From: Hydractinia symbiolongicarpus
Taxonomy: Eukaryota; Cnidaria; Hydrozoa; Anthoathecata; Hydractiniidae
DNA length: 64,000 nt
Assembly: GCF_029227915.1 (NCBI RefSeq)
Contig: NC_079883.1
Span: 11,904,001-11,968,000, forward strand
Direction: 5' to 3'
The translations under genes and the position numbers were made by a program. The notes under the pieces are model-generated. The model was given only the letters and a program-made list of their open reading frames with translations, did not search any database and had not been told where the DNA came from. Every line of letters begins with the position of its first letter. The stretch's first letter is position 1. Shown here piece after piece: positions 22,440-38,152 of the stretch.

Positions 22440-22559
22440 AAGCCTACGACACCGGGAGTTCCCAGGCGGTCCCCCATCCAAGTACTATCCCGGCCCGACG
22501 ATGCTTAACTTCCGTGATCAGACGAGAACGGGTGTGTTCATCGTGGTATGGCCGTAGAC
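22440..22559 (-). rRNA. 5S rRNA: 5S ribosomal RNA (R5)
   Basis: Identical by eye to the R2 copy. Confidence 0.97.
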
Positions 22560-22756
22560 ATTAGTAGGTGCAAATACGTGCAATTTATTTTGACGTTGTG
22601 ATCAAATTTTTTTATTTAATTTCTTTGAGTTACTTAGGACAAGGCGTATGCATGGATTATCTATTAGACTTTAAGGTTATAGTTTTGTGAAAAAAACAAT
22701 GTTTTTTTAAAGATGTGTGGCTATAAAAATAGCCGTTGTTTTCTGAGTGTAGCGGT

Positions 22757-23137
22757 TTACTTCTTCTGTCCTTTGTCGTTCTTCTTTGGGAGTAAGACAG
22801 CTTGAATGTTTGGCAAAACACCACCAGCTGCAATGGTTACACCGCTCAAAAGTTTGTTTAATTCTTCATCATTACGAACAGCCAATTGTAAATGTCTTGG
22901 AATAATCCTAGCTTTTTTGTTGTCTCTTGCTGCGTTACCAGCCAACTCCAATATCTCAGCAGATAAATATTCCAAGACGGCTGCTAAGTAAACTGGTGCT
23001 CCAGATCCAATTCGGTTAGCATAGTGCCCTCTACGAAGGAATCTATGCACTCTACCGACTGGAAATTGAAGTCCAGCTCTTGAGGATCTTGTCTTGGCTT
23101 TAGCCTTAGCTTTTCCACCTTTTCCACGTCCAGACAT
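22757..23137 (-). CDS. H2A: Histone H2A (R5)
   Basis: Protein identical to R2. Stem-loop 22719-22734. Confidence 0.98.
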   Translation of the reverse strand: MSGRGKGGKAKAKAKTRSSRAGLQFPVGRVHRFLRRGHYANRIGSGAPVYLAAVLEYLSAEILELAGNAARDNKKARIIPRHLQLAVRNDEELNKLLSGVTIAAGGVLPNIQAVLLPKKNDKGQKK

Positions 23138-23421
23138 AACTGCGATTTGATTTGTAAGTTAATACAAAAACGTACGAATATTTAACGTAAGTGTTAACGA
23201 AATAAACTTTACTCGTTTTTTCATCATAAAAATAGGATCGAAATCATGTTTTTTTAACCAATCATAATTAAGTATTAAACAAAAGATTTTTTTTTTAACC
23301 AATTAAATTGCGTATCGGCGTTTTCGGATCGAATTCGATCCGATTTTTTTACTTATAAACAAAAAGTTTTGACTTGCAGTTTAATGCTTATTTACAAGTT
23401 AAGTAGCAAAAATTTTTAACC

Positions 23422-23826
23422 ATGTCTGACGCAGCAGCTAAAGGAGGAAAACAGGCACCTAAAGTAGCCAAGAAAGGTGAAAAAAGAGCCGGCAAAAAAG
23501 GAGGAAAGATTGGTGGAACTGGTGAAAAGAAACGCAAGAGAAAGAGAAAGGAAAGTTATGCTATTTACATCTACAATGTTTTGAAACAAGTTCACCCAGA
23601 TGTCGGAGTTTCAAGCAAAGCTATGAGCATCATGAACTCATTTGTCAACGACATCTTTGAGCGCATTGCTTCCGAAGCTTCGCGTTTGGCTCTTCAAAAC
23701 AAAAAGTCGACCATCTCTTCTCGTGAAATTCAAACCGCAGTACGTCTTCTCTTGCCTGGAGAACTTGCAAAACACGCAGTCAGTGAAGGAACAAAAGCCG
23801 TCACAAAATACACAAGCAGCAAGTAA
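23422..23826 (+). CDS. H2B: Histone H2B (R6)
   Basis: Protein identical to R2. Stem-loop 23850-23865. Confidence 0.98.
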   Translation: MSDAAAKGGKQAPKVAKKGEKRAGKKGGKIGGTGEKKRKRKRKESYAIYIYNVLKQVHPDVGVSSKAMSIMNSFVNDIFERIASEASRLALQNKKSTISSREIQTAVRLLLPGELAKHAVSEGTKAVTKYTSSK

Positions 23827-24286
23827 ACCAACGTCTACCAAACACAAACGGTCTTTTTTAAGACCACACATCTTTAAAAAAACATTTACTTGGCGTCACT
23901 ACAAGTTAACCGAAGTTAATAAAACTTCTAAATAATGTGCTTAAGAACACTAGCCTACATTTAAAATACTTCCCCATGTGTGTGTGGATTAGCTTCACTT
24001 TTCATACGTATTATTAGCTGTACTTGCAGAAAAGACAAGTACATTGATCCATGTTATTGCTTACATTTAACTTAACCCAGCTTTTCACGGAAACACTCCC
24101 AGGCAAATTAACCCTACAAAGTATTTCTAAATTTTTTTTGTGTCATATATGACATAGTATCGTATAGCAATAAATGTAACTGTGACAAGACTTTACACAT
24201 TGTGTAATTTGGAAGCGTGCACAAAGTAATGTTTTAAAAGATTTGTGGCTATAAAAATAGCCGTTTTTGTTGAGCAATGACAACGC

Positions 24287-24643
<357 letters not shown>

Positions 24644-25121
24644 TTAACAGAATTCAGACAGCTTTAAAAAGAGGCCATAAAATTACCTACTGCTCGTGGA
24701 AACACCCTAATTAACCAATAGAGTTGCGTCATTACAAAATGTTCCGAACATTTTGTACATTTTTTTAAGTAAAACTGTAGTTTTTTTAAAAATTCGTGGT
24801 CTTAATGTTTCAGTAAGGCAATAAATTTGGCATCGTTGGAATTCACCAAACCTTCTGCTACTTACTAAAAAAAAAAAAAGTCAAAAGCTTTTGTGTATCA
24901 GAAGATACAGCCGTTTTCCCGTAGCCAAAAAACACAGATTTTATAAAAATGTTAAAGTAATGAGCGTAATGTCATTATGCAGCCAATCAGAAATTACTTT
25001 CTTAGCACCAATCAAATGGTTTGTTTTGAACCTTAGCTGTCAATCAATATGAGAAATAAAACTTTGGCGCGATAGTGCATTTTAGACCGTCTTGTGTATC
25101 CGTACTACATCGACTTCTTAA

Positions 25122-25535
<414 letters not shown>

Positions 25536-25896
25536 GCATCTTACCAAACAAAAAACGGCTATTTTTATAGCCACACATCCATAAAAAATATTTCGGCTAG
25601 CTTTTCATATCAAACTTTGTCCTGCTTTCTGTTTAAATTTTATGCTACATAAAAATTTTATGCTACATAAAGTTTGACAATGTTAAAAATATGAAGGGCA
25701 AGAAAAGTAAAAGCAAGAAAATAAGAAATTTAAAAACGAAAATACTTAAACTTAGGGAATCTAATCTTAAATTTACTCTTTTTTAACTGTTTAAGTGACT
25801 TAAACAAGTTTAACTTTGTACCAAGATAATGTTTTTTTGTAAATGTGTGGCTATAAAAATAGCCGTTTGTTAATGTAATAGCCAGATACACACAAA

Positions 25897-26448
25897 TTAT
25901 TTTTTTGCGGTCTTCTTTGCTGCCTTTTTGGGAGTCTTTTTGACCTTCTTTGCTGCAGGTTTTTTAGCAACAGGCTTCTTTGTGGGTTTCTTAGCTGCTG
26001 GTTTCTTAGCCGAGGCTTTCTTTGTGGCAGGCTTCTTTGCTGCTTTCTTTGGCGTGCTCTTCTTTGCTGGCTTCTTTTTTGGTGTACTTTTCTTTGCAGT
26101 AGGCTTCTTTGCCGTTGGCTTTTTTGCTGCGGCCTTTTTCTTAGGTTTTTCTTTTTTTACCTGACCTAGCTTGAATGATCCAGAAGCACCAGTGCCTTTA
26201 GTTTGAATCAAATCGCCTGATGTTACTCCTCGTTTAAGAGCCATTTTCAGATGATGATCTGAGTTTTCAGCAACTTTGTAATTTGCATGAATATATTTTG
26301 TAATAGCTTGGCGAGATGAACCACCGCGTTCCTTTAGGGTAGCGATAGCAGCCTTGATCATGTCCACATATTTAGGGTGATCAGCTGTCTTCTTTGCAGC
26401 AGGTTTCTTCTTGGGTGCGATTTTCTTTGGAGAAGCTGCTTCACTCAT
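25897..26448 (-). CDS. H1: Linker histone H1 (R6)
   Basis: Protein identical to R2. Stem-loop 25849-25864. Confidence 0.96.
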   Translation of the reverse strand: MSEAASPKKIAPKKKPAAKKTADHPKYVDMIKAAIATLKERGGSSRQAITKYIHANYKVAENSDHHLKMALKRGVTSGDLIQTKGTGASGSFKLGQVKKEKPKKKAAAKKPTAKKPTAKKSTPKKKPAKKSTPKKAAKKPATKKASAKKPAAKKPTKKPVAKKPAAKKVKKTPKKAAKKTAKK

Positions 26449-27027
26449 TTTTAATGTTTTCTTACAACAATCCAACGATAAACGATGCTTGTTATCACAG
26501 TAGAAGTATACTAAACATTACCGTGTAAATGAGATATAATTTAAGACGGTGCGAAGTATGCGGACGTAAAAGTACCACTCCCGGGAATTGATTTGGCGCG
26601 AAAACAGAAATGTGTGTTTCTGTACATCGTATAATGTCCGTTTTGGGTGCCGCGACTATGCGAAAGCATGTTAATTTTTATTTGTAGTACGACGCAATAG
26701 TCTGCAAGAGAAGCTGCTGGAGTTTGAGGTCTTCAGCATTACATCTAGTCTGTTAATTTGGGCTTCTTCCGCGCTCGTGTTAGGATTTTCATAAAGCGTT
26801 CTTTGGTTTGCGTTGCGTATGTCGGCCTACATCATCGACACGGCCTGTTTCCGGCTATTAGGAGCAATTCATATATTGGGCACTGCGTTTCGACTTTTTT
26901 ATTAGACCACAGTAAAAAAATTCACTCACAGAAGTCCCTTTCTTTCATGGCTACAAACACGAAGAATTCTGTCGTAAGTAAAACGAATGCGCAAGCCAAA
27001 ATGACGATGGGGCGAAGTCATAAGCAT

Positions 27028-27100
27028 GGCCCTGTGGCCCAATGGATAAGGCATCTGACTACGAATCAGGGGATTCCAGGTTCGACTCCTGGCAGGGTCG
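27028..27100 (+). tRNA. trnR-ACG: tRNA-Arg (ACG) (R6)
   Basis: Identical to the R2 copy. Confidence 0.95.
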
Positions 27101-27422
27101 CACTGTCGCATTTCGGCTGCATGGTCTACTGTGTAACGCGCGCGCACGTTCTGGCGTAATGCGTTGATAAACGGAATGTACGCAGACATATTGGAAAGTA
27201 ATATCACGCACTTAGTATCGTCGCCTTTGTTAGCATTCATGTAAGTTACCATCCACTCGCTACAGTCGCTCTCCATCCTACGGCTAAATCAACAGCCGTG
27301 ATTTTTACTATGTCGCCGTCCATCCGTACGCGGTGACAGTTGTAAGCTTTACAGTAACGTGACATGCTCCACAAGCAGTTACGGTGTGTGGACGATGCCT
27401 ATCATGGCAACGCTTGTTCTTT

Positions 27423-27609
27423 ATCGCTTCTCGGCCTAATGGCTAAGATCAAGTGTAGTATCTGTTCTTATCAGTTTAATATCTGGTAGGCCATTCTCTG
27501 AATGGTCAGTATATTAATCTGATTTTTGGCCTTGGGTCATGGAGGTGGATTCATTCACGCCGTGACCACGGGTTGCCTTGGTGTTGCACTATTACCGATG
27601 GCGGCCCAC
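27423..27609 (+). ncRNA. U2: U2 snRNA (R6)
   Basis: Identical by eye to the R2 copy; candidate PSE at 27369-27382. Confidence 0.96.
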
Positions 27610-27799
27610 ATAAGCAATAAAAGAATAATAGCAGTCCTCTTTCCGACGGCACTCTGCATAGTCTACGGCGGGAACAAAACGCGTACACTGGGGGAGAATA
27701 CAGCCTATGCCCCGCGACACGGCAGTTTATAACACACTCAAGCCACAAGCATTAACAAACTTTGAAGGGTACCCTCATGCTACGGTGCAGTTCCAACTC

Positions 27800-27963
27800 A
27801 TACTTACCTGACGGGGAAGTAAAGACTGATCAATGAGGGTTTTCTTCCAGAGTGAGGCTCTTGCATTGCACTACGCTTGGGCTGACCTCTGCGATTACTG
27901 CAAACGTCAGTAACTCGACCGTACAATTTCTGGTAGTGGGGGCCTGCGTCCGCGCTCGCCCCC
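27800..27963 (+). ncRNA. U1: U1 snRNA (R6)
   Basis: Identical by eye to the R2 copy; candidate PSE at 27743-27756. Confidence 0.96.
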
Positions 27964-28291
27964 TCCTTAAGTCAAAATGAATGAGCTTAGAAAAGTTGCG
28001 CGGCCAAATGTCGGTGGTGACTTAAACGCTAAGGTAAAACCTCGCTTGGCTGTTACGAAACGTGATTGCGATATAAGTCCTCGGAAGGCGGCGGAATTTT
28101 ATTTTATTTGCCATTCCGTCAGGGTTATTGGATGATCGGCAATAGATCGAGTTTGTATGCATTTGAAAGCTCTTTTTTCTCGTACTATCACCTGAAAATG
28201 TCGTAGGAAAATGTCATAGGAAACACTTTCAACAACCGCCACGTTCCTTAATTGTTATAACAAGAAATATATCACAGCAAATGAAAATGAA

Positions 28292-28411
28292 AAGCCTACG
28301 ACACCGGGAGTTCCCAGGCGGTCCCCCATCCAAGTACTATCCCGGCCCGACGATGCTTAACTTCCGTGATCAGACGAGAACGGGTGTGTTCATCGTGGTA
28401 TGGCCGTAGAC
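28292..28411 (-). rRNA. 5S rRNA: 5S ribosomal RNA (R6)
   Basis: Identical by eye to the R2 copy. Confidence 0.97.
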
Positions 28412-28608
28412 ATTAGTAGGTGCAAATACGTGCAATTTATTTTGACGTTGTGATCAAATTTTTTTATTTAATTTCTTTGAGTTACTTAGGACAAGGCGTA
28501 TGCATGGATTATCTATTAGACTTTAAGGTTATAGTTTTGTGAAAAAAACAATGTTTTTTTAAAGATGTGTGGCTATAAAAATAGCCGTTGTTTTCTGAGT
28601 GTAGCGGT

Positions 28609-28989
28609 TTACTTCTTCTGTCCTTTGTCGTTCTTCTTTGGGAGTAAGACAGCTTGAATGTTTGGCAAAACACCACCAGCTGCAATGGTTACACCGCTCA
28701 AAAGTTTGTTTAATTCTTCATCATTACGAACAGCCAATTGTAAATGTCTTGGAATAATCCTAGCTTTTTTGTTGTCTCTTGCTGCGTTACCAGCCAACTC
28801 CAATATCTCAGCAGATAAATATTCCAAGACGGCTGCTAAGTAAACTGGTGCTCCAGATCCAATTCGGTTAGCATAGTGCCCTCTACGAAGGAATCTATGC
28901 ACTCTACCGACTGGAAATTGAAGTCCAGCTCTTGAGGATCTTGTCTTGGCTTTAGCCTTAGCTTTTCCACCTTTTCCACGTCCAGACAT
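28609..28989 (-). CDS. H2A: Histone H2A (R6)
   Basis: Protein identical to R2. Stem-loop 28571-28586. Confidence 0.98.
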   Translation of the reverse strand: MSGRGKGGKAKAKAKTRSSRAGLQFPVGRVHRFLRRGHYANRIGSGAPVYLAAVLEYLSAEILELAGNAARDNKKARIIPRHLQLAVRNDEELNKLLSGVTIAAGGVLPNIQAVLLPKKNDKGQKK

Positions 28990-29273
28990 AACTGCGATTT
29001 GATTTGTAAGTTAATACAAAAACGTACGAATATTTAACGTAAGTGTTAACGAAATAAACTTTACTCGTTTTTTCATCATAAAAATAGGATCGAAATCATG
29101 TTTTTTTAACCAATCATAATTAAGTATTAAACAAAAGATTTTTTTTTTAACCAATTAAATTGCGTATCGGCGTTTTCGGATCGAATTCGATCCGATTTTT
29201 TTACTTATAAACAAAAAGTTTTGACTTGCAGTTTAATGCTTATTTACAAGTTAAGTAGCAAAAATTTTTAACC

Positions 29274-29678
29274 ATGTCTGACGCAGCAGCTAAAGGAGGA
29301 AAACAGGCACCTAAAGTAGCCAAGAAAGGTGAAAAAAGAGCCGGCAAAAAAGGAGGAAAGATTGGTGGAACTGGTGAAAAGAAACGCAAGAGAAAGAGAA
29401 AGGAAAGTTATGCTATTTACATCTACAATGTTTTGAAACAAGTTCACCCAGATGTCGGAGTTTCAAGCAAAGCTATGAGCATCATGAACTCATTTGTCAA
29501 CGACATCTTTGAGCGCATTGCTTCCGAAGCTTCGCGTTTGGCTCTTCAAAACAAAAAGTCGACCATCTCTTCTCGTGAAATTCAAACCGCAGTACGTCTT
29601 CTCTTGCCTGGAGAACTTGCAAAACACGCAGTCAGTGAAGGAACAAAAGCCGTCACAAAATACACAAGCAGCAAGTAA
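29274..29678 (+). CDS. H2B: Histone H2B (R7)
   Basis: Protein identical to R2. Stem-loop 29702-29717. Confidence 0.98.
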   Translation: MSDAAAKGGKQAPKVAKKGEKRAGKKGGKIGGTGEKKRKRKRKESYAIYIYNVLKQVHPDVGVSSKAMSIMNSFVNDIFERIASEASRLALQNKKSTISSREIQTAVRLLLPGELAKHAVSEGTKAVTKYTSSK

Positions 29679-30138
29679 ACCAACGTCTACCAAACACAAA
29701 CGGTCTTTTTTAAGACCACACATCTTTAAAAAAACATTTACTTGGCGTCACTACAAGTTAACCGAAGTTAATAAAACTTCTAAATAATGTGCTTAAGAAC
29801 ACTAGCCTACATTTAAAATACTTCCCCATGTGTGTGTGGATTAGCTTCACTTTTCATACGTATTATTAGCTGTACTTGCAGAAAAGACAAGTACATTGAT
29901 CCATGTTATTGCTTACATTTAACTTAACCCAGCTTTTCACGGAAACACTCCCAGGCAAATTAACCCTACAAAGTATTTCTAAATTTTTTTTGTGTCATAT
30001 ATGACATAGTATCGTATAGCAATAAATGTAACTGTGACAAGACTTTACACATTGTGTAATTTGGAAGCGTGCACAAAGTAATGTTTTAAAAGATTTGTGG
30101 CTATAAAAATAGCCGTTTTTGTTGAGCAATGAAAACGC

Positions 30139-30495
<357 letters not shown>

Positions 30496-30973
30496 TTAAC
30501 AGAATTCAGACAGCTTTAAAAAGAGGCCATAAAATTACCTACTGCTCGTGGAAACACCCTAATTAACCAATAGAGTTGCGTCATTACAAAATGTTCCGAA
30601 CATTTTGTACATTTTTTTAAGTAAAACTGTAGTTTTTTTAAAAATTCGTGGTCTTAATGTTTCAGTAAGGCAATAAATTTGGCATCGTTGGAATTCGCCA
30701 AACCTTCTGCTACTTACTAAAAAAAAAAAAAGTCAAAAGCTTTTGTGTATCAGAAGATACAGCCGTTTTCCCGTAGCCAAAAAACACAGATTTTATAAAA
30801 ATGTTAAAGTAATGAGCGTAATGTCATTATGCAGCCAATCAGAAATTACTTTCTTAGCACCAATCAAATGGTTTGTTTTGAACCTTAGCTGTCAATCAAT
30901 ATGAGAAATAAAACTTTGGCGCGATAGTGCATTTTAGACCGTCTTGTGTATCCGTACTACATCGACTTCTTAA

Positions 30974-31387
<414 letters not shown>

Positions 31388-31748
31388 GCATCTTACCAAA
31401 CAAAAAACGGCTATTTTTATAGCCACACATCCATAAAAAATATTACGGCTAGCTTTTTATATCAAACTTTGTCCTGCTTTCTGTTTAAATTTTATGCTAC
31501 ATAAAAATTTTATGCTACATAAAGTTTGACAATGTTAAAAATATGAAGGGCAAGAAAAGTAAAAGCAAGAAAATAAGAAATTTAAAAACGAAAATACTTA
31601 AACTTAGGGAATCTAATCTTAAATTTACTCTTTTTTAACTGTTTAAGTGACTTAAACAAGTTTAACTTTGTACCAAGATAATGTTTTTTTGTAAATGTGT
31701 GGCTATAAAAATAGCCGTTTGTTAATGTAATAGCCAGATACACACAAA

Positions 31749-32300
31749 TTATTTTTTTGCGGTCTTCTTTGCTGCCTTTTTGGGAGTCTTTTTGACCTTC
31801 TTTGCTGCAGGTTTTTTAGCAACAGGCTTCTTTGTGGGTTTCTTAGCTGCTGGTTTCTTAGCCGAGGCTTTCTTTGTGGCAGGCTTCTTTGCTGCTTTAT
31901 TTGGCGTGCTCTTCTTTGCTGGCTTCTTTTTTGGTGTACTTTTCTTTGCAGTAGGCTTCTTTGCCGTTGGCTTTTTTGCTGCGGCCTCTTTCTTAGGTTT
32001 TTCTTTTTTTACCTGACCTAGCTTGAATGATCCAGAAGCACCAGTGCCTTTAGTTTGAATCAAATCGCCTGATGTTACTCCTCGTTTAAGAGCCATTTTC
32101 AGATGATGATCTGAGTTTTCAGCAACTTTGTAATTTGCATGAATATATTTTGTAATAGCTTGGCGAGATGAACCACCGCGTTCCTTTAGGGTAGCGATAG
32201 CAGCCTTGATCATGTCCACATATTTAGGGTGATCAGCTGTCTTCTTTGCAGCAGGTTTCTTCTTGGGTGCGATTTTCTTTGGAGAAGCTGCTTCACTCAT
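31749..32300 (-). CDS. H1: Linker histone H1, K105E K134N variant (R7)
   Basis: Two substitutions in the basic tail: AAG to GAG (Lys105Glu) and AAG to AAT (Lys134Asn). The globular domain is unchanged. Net loss of three positive charges in a tail with dozens, so the protein is likely functional. Stem-loop 31701-31716. Confidence 0.95.
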   Translation of the reverse strand: MSEAASPKKIAPKKKPAAKKTADHPKYVDMIKAAIATLKERGGSSRQAITKYIHANYKVAENSDHHLKMALKRGVTSGDLIQTKGTGASGSFKLGQVKKEKPKKEAAAKKPTAKKPTAKKSTPKKKPAKKSTPNKAAKKPATKKASAKKPAAKKPTKKPVAKKPAAKKVKKTPKKAAKKTAKK

Positions 32301-32879
32301 TTTTAATGTTTTCTTACAACAATCCAACGATAAACGATGCTTGTTATCACAGTAGAAGTATACTAAACATTACCGTGTAAATGAGATATAATTTAAGACG
32401 GTGCGAAGTATGCGGACGTAAAAGTACCACTCCCGGGAATTGATTTGGCGCGAAAACAGAAATGTGTGTTTCTGTACATCGTATAATGTCCGTTTTGGGT
32501 GCCGCGACTATGCGAAAGCATGTTAATTTTTATTTGTAGTACGACGCAATAGTCTGCAAGAGAAGCTGCTGGAGTTTGAGGTCTTCAGCATTACATCTAG
32601 TCTGTTAATTTGGGCTTCTTCCGCGCTCGTGTTAGGATTTTCATAAAGCGTTCTTTGGTTTGCGTTGCGTATGTCGGCCTACATCATCGACACGGCCTGT
32701 TTCCGGCTATTAGGAGCAATTCATATATTGGGCACTGCGTTTCGACTTTTTTATTAGACCACAGTAAAAAAATTCACTCACAGAAGTCCCTTTCTTTCAT
32801 GGCTACAAACACGAAGAATTCTGTCGTAAGTAAAACGAATGCGCAAGCCAAAATGACGATGGGGCGAAGTCATAAGCAT

Positions 32880-32952
32880 GGCCCTGTGGCCCAATGGATA
32901 AGGCATCTGACTACGAATCAGGGGATTCCAGGTTCGACTCCTGGCAGGGTCG
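32880..32952 (+). tRNA. trnR-ACG: tRNA-Arg (ACG) (R7)
   Basis: Identical to the R2 copy. Confidence 0.95.
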
Positions 32953-33274
32953 CACTGTCGCATTTCGGCTGCATGGTCTACTGTGTAACGCGCGCGCACG
33001 TTCTGGCGTAATGCGTTGATAAACGGAATGTACGCAGACATATTGGAAAGTAATATCACGCACTTAGTATCGTCGCCTTTGTTAGCATTCATGTAAGTTA
33101 CCATCCACTCGCTACAGTCGCTCTCCATCCTACGGCTAAATCAACAGCCGTGATTTTTACTATGTCGCCGTCCATCCGTACGCGGTGACAGTTGTAAGCT
33201 TTACAGTAACGTGACATGCTCCACAAGCAGTTACGGTGTGTGGACGATGCCTATCATGGCAACGCTTGTTCTTT

Positions 33275-33461
33275 ATCGCTTCTCGGCCTAATGGCTAAGA
33301 TCAAGTGTAGTATCTGTTCTTATCAGTTTAATATCTGGTAGGCCATTCTCTGAATGGTCAGTATATTAATCTGATTTTTGGCCTTGGGTCATGGAGGTGG
33401 ATTCATTCACGCTGTGACCACGGGTTGCCTTGGTGTTGCACTATTACCGATGGCGGCCCAC
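33275..33461 (+). ncRNA. U2: U2 snRNA, C139T (R7)
   Basis: One change, C to T at 33413 (RNA position 139), on the 3' side of a stem downstream of the Sm site (GTCATGG with CCGTGAC); a G-U pair can replace the G-C. Otherwise as R2. Candidate PSE at 33221-33234. Confidence 0.95.
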
Positions 33462-33651
33462 ATAAGCAATAAAAGAATAATAGCAGTCCTCTTTCCGACG
33501 GCACTCTGCATAGTCTACGGCGGGAACAAAACGCGTACACTGGGGGAGAATACAGCCTATGCCCCGCGACACGGCAGTTTATAACACACTCAAGCCACAA
33601 GCATTAACAAACTTTGAAGGGTACCCTCATGCTACGGTGCAGTTCCAACTC

Positions 33652-33815
33652 ATACTTACCTGACGGGGAAGTAAAGACTGATCAATGAGGGTTTTCTTCC
33701 AGAGTGAGGCTCTTGCATTGCACTACGCTTGGGCTGACCTCTGCGATTACTGCAAACGTCAGTAACTCGACCGTACAATTTCTGGTAGTGGGGGCCTGCG
33801 TCCGCGCTCGCCCCC
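33652..33815 (+). ncRNA. U1: U1 snRNA (R7)
   Basis: Identical by eye to the R2 copy; candidate PSE at 33595-33608. Confidence 0.96.
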
Positions 33816-34143
33816 TCCTTAAGTCAAAATGAATGAGCTTAGAAAAGTTGCGCGGCCAAATGTCGGTGGTGACTTAAACGCTAAGGTAAAACCTCGCTTG
33901 GCTGTTACGAAACGTGATTGCGATATAAGTCCTCGGAAGGCGGCGGAATTTTATTTTATTTGCCATTCCGTCAGGGTTATTGGATGATCGGCAATAGATC
34001 GAGTTTGTATGCATTTGAAAGCTCTTTTTTCTCGTACTATCACCTGAAAATGTCGTAGGAAAATGTCATAGGAAACACTTTCAACAACCGCCACGTTCCT
34101 TAATTGTTATAACAAGAAATATATCACAGCAAATGAAAATGAA

Positions 34144-34263
34144 AAGCCTACGACACCGGGAGTTCCCAGGCGGTCCCCCATCCAAGTACTATCCCGGCCC
34201 GACGATGCTTAACTTCCGTGATCAGACGAGAACGGGTGTGTTCATCGTGGTATGGCCGTAGAC
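34144..34263 (-). rRNA. 5S rRNA: 5S ribosomal RNA (R7)
   Basis: Identical by eye to the R2 copy. Confidence 0.97.
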
Positions 34264-34460
34264 ATTAGTAGGTGCAAATACGTGCAATTTATTTTGACGT
34301 TGTGATCAAATTTTTTTATTTAATTTCTTTGAGTTACTTAGGACAAGGCGTATGCATGGATTATCTATTAGACTTTAAGGTTATAGTTTTGTGAAAAAAA
34401 CAATGTTTTTTTAAAGATGTGTGGCTATAAAAATAGCCGTTGTTTTCTGAGTGTAGCGGT

Positions 34461-34841
34461 TTACTTCTTCTGTCCTTTGTCGTTCTTCTTTGGGAGTAAG
34501 ACAGCTTGAATGTTTGGCAAAACACCACCAGCTGCAATGGTTACACCGCTCAAAAGTTTGTTTAATTCTTCATCATTACGAACAGCCAATTGTAAATGTC
34601 TTGGAATAATCCTAGCTTTTTTGTTGTCTCTTGCTGCGTTACCAGCCAACTCCAATATCTCAGCAGATAAATATTCCAAGACGGCTGCTAAGTAAACTGG
34701 TGCTCCAGATCCAATTCGGTTAGCATAGTGCCCTCTACGAAGGAATCTATGCACTCTACCGACTGGAAATTGAAGTCCAGCTCTTGAGGATCTTGTCTTG
34801 GCTTTAGCCTTAGCTTTTCCACCTTTTCCACGTCCAGACAT
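34461..34841 (-). CDS. H2A: Histone H2A (R7)
   Basis: Protein identical to R2. Stem-loop 34423-34438. Confidence 0.98.
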   Translation of the reverse strand: MSGRGKGGKAKAKAKTRSSRAGLQFPVGRVHRFLRRGHYANRIGSGAPVYLAAVLEYLSAEILELAGNAARDNKKARIIPRHLQLAVRNDEELNKLLSGVTIAAGGVLPNIQAVLLPKKNDKGQKK

Positions 34842-35125
34842 AACTGCGATTTGATTTGTAAGTTAATACAAAAACGTACGAATATTTAACGTAAGTGTTA
34901 ACGAAATAAACTTTACTCGTTTTTTCATCATAAAAATAGGATCGAAATCATGTTTTTTTAACCAATCATAATTAAGTATTAAACAAAAGATTTTTTTTTT
35001 AACCAATTAAATTGCGTATCGGCGTTTTCGGATCGAATTCGATCCGATTTTTTTACTTATAAACAAAAAGTTTTGACTTGCAGTTTAATGCTTATTTACA
35101 AGTTAAGTAGCAAAAATTTTTAACC

Positions 35126-35530
35126 ATGTCTGACGCAGCAGCTAAAGGAGGAAAACAGGCACCTAAAGTAGCCAAGAAAGGTGAAAAAAGAGCCGGCAAA
35201 AAAGGAGGAAAGATTGGTGGAACTGGTGAAAAGAAACGCAAGAGAAAGAGAAAGGAAAGTTATGCTATTTACATCTACAATGTTTTGAAACAAGTTCACC
35301 CAGATGTCGGAGTTTCAAGCAAAGCTATGAGCATCATGAACTCATTTGTCAACGACATCTTTGAGCGCATTGCTTCCGAAGCTTCGCGTTTGGCTCTTCA
35401 AAACAAAAAGTCGACCATCTCTTCTCGTGAAATTCAAACCGCAGTACGTCTTCTCTTGCCTGGAGAACTTGCAAAACACGCAGTCAGTGAAGGAACAAAA
35501 GCCGTCACAAAATACACAAGCAGCAAGTAA
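35126..35530 (+). CDS. H2B: Histone H2B (R8)
   Basis: Protein identical to R2. Stem-loop 35554-35569. Confidence 0.98.
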   Translation: MSDAAAKGGKQAPKVAKKGEKRAGKKGGKIGGTGEKKRKRKRKESYAIYIYNVLKQVHPDVGVSSKAMSIMNSFVNDIFERIASEASRLALQNKKSTISSREIQTAVRLLLPGELAKHAVSEGTKAVTKYTSSK

Positions 35531-35990
35531 ACCAACGTCTACCAAACACAAACGGTCTTTTTTAAGACCACACATCTTTAAAAAAACATTTACTTGGCGT
35601 CACTACAAGTTAACCGAAGTTAATAAAACTTCTAAATAATGTGCTTAAGAACACTAGCCTACATTTAAAATACTTCCCCATGTGTGTGTGGATTAGCTTC
35701 ACTTTTCATACGTATTATTAGCTGTACTTGCAGAAAAGACAAGTACATTGATCCATGTTATTGCTTACATTTAACTTAACCCAGCTTTTCACGGAAACAC
35801 TCCCAGGCAAATTAACCCTACAAAGTATTTCTAAATTTTTTTTGTGTCATATATGACATAGTATCGTATAGCAATAAATGTAACTGTGACAAGACTTTAC
35901 ACATTGTGTAATTTGGAAGCGTGCACAAAGTAATGTTTTAAAAGATTTGTGGCTATAAAAATAGCCGTTTTTGTTGAGCAATGACAACGC

Positions 35991-36347
<357 letters not shown>

Positions 36348-36825
36348 TTAACAGAATTCAGACAGCTTTAAAAAGAGGCCATAAAATTACCTACTGCTCG
36401 TGGAAACACCCTAATTAACCAATAGAGTTGCGTCATTACAAAATGTTCCGAACATTTTGTACATTTTTTTAAGTAAAACTGTAGTTTTTTTAAAAATTCG
36501 TGGTCTTAATGTTTCAGTAAGGCAATAAATTTGGCATCGTTGGAATTCGCCAAACCTTCTGCTACTTACTAAAAAAAAAAAAAGTCAAAAGCTTTTGTGT
36601 ATCAGAAGATACAGCCGTTTTCCCGTAGCCAAAAAACACAGATTTTATAAAAATGTTAAAGTAATGAGCGTAATGTCATTATGCAGCCAATCAGAAATTA
36701 CTTTCTTAGCACCAATCAAATGGTTTGTTTTGAACCTTAGCTGTCAATCAATATGAGAAATAAAACTTTGGCGCGATAGTGCATTTTAGACCGTCTTGTG
36801 TATCCGTACTACATCGACTTCTTAA

Positions 36826-37239
<414 letters not shown>

Positions 37240-37600
37240 GCATCTTACCAAACAAAAAACGGCTATTTTTATAGCCACACATCCATAAAAAATATTACGG
37301 CTAGCTTTTTATATCAAACTTTGTCCTGCTTTCTGTTTAAATTTTATGCTACATAAAAATTTTATGCTACATAAAGTTTGACAATGTTAAAAATATGAAG
37401 GGCAAGAAAAGTAAAAGCAAGAAAATAAGAAATTTAAAAACGAAAATACTTAAACTTAGGGAATCTAATCTTAAATTTACTCTTTTTTAACTGTTTAAGT
37501 GACTTAAACAAGTTTAACTTTGTACCAAGATAATGTTTTTTTGTAAATGTGTGGCTATAAAAATAGCCGTTTGTTAATGTAATAGCCAGATACACACAAA

Positions 37601-38152
37601 TTATTTTTTTGCGGTCTTCTTTGCTGCCTTTTTGGGAGTCTTTTTGACCTTCTTTGCTGCAGGTTTTTTAGCAACAGGCTTCTTTGTGGGTTTCTTAGCT
37701 GCTGGTTTCTTAGCCGAGGCTTTCTTTGTGGCAGGCTTCTTTGCTGCTTTCTTTGGCGTGCTCTTCTTTGCTGGCTTCTTTTTTGGTGTACTTTTCTTTG
37801 CAGTAGGCTTCTTTGCCGTTGGCTTTTTTGCTGCGGCCTTTTTCTTAGGTTTTTCTTTTTTTACCTGACCTAGCTTGAATGATCCAGAAGCACCAGTGCC
37901 TTTAGTTTGAATCAAATCGCCTGATGTTACTCCTCGTTTAAGAGCCATTTTCAGATGATGATCTGAGTTTTCAGCAACTTTGTAATTTGCATGAATATAT
38001 TTTGTAATAGCTTGGCGAGATGAACCACCGCGTTCCTTTAGGGTAGCGATAGCAGCCTTGATCATGTCCACATATTTAGGGTGATCAGCTGTCTTCTTTG
38101 CAGCAGGTTTCTTCTTGGGTGCGATTTTCTTTGGAGAAGCTGCTTCACTCAT
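37601..38152 (-). CDS. H1: Linker histone H1 (R8)
   Basis: Protein identical to R2. Stem-loop 37553-37568. Confidence 0.96.
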   Translation of the reverse strand: MSEAASPKKIAPKKKPAAKKTADHPKYVDMIKAAIATLKERGGSSRQAITKYIHANYKVAENSDHHLKMALKRGVTSGDLIQTKGTGASGSFKLGQVKKEKPKKKAAAKKPTAKKPTAKKSTPKKKPAKKSTPKKAAKKPATKKASAKKPAAKKPTKKPVAKKPAAKKVKKTPKKAAKKTAKK

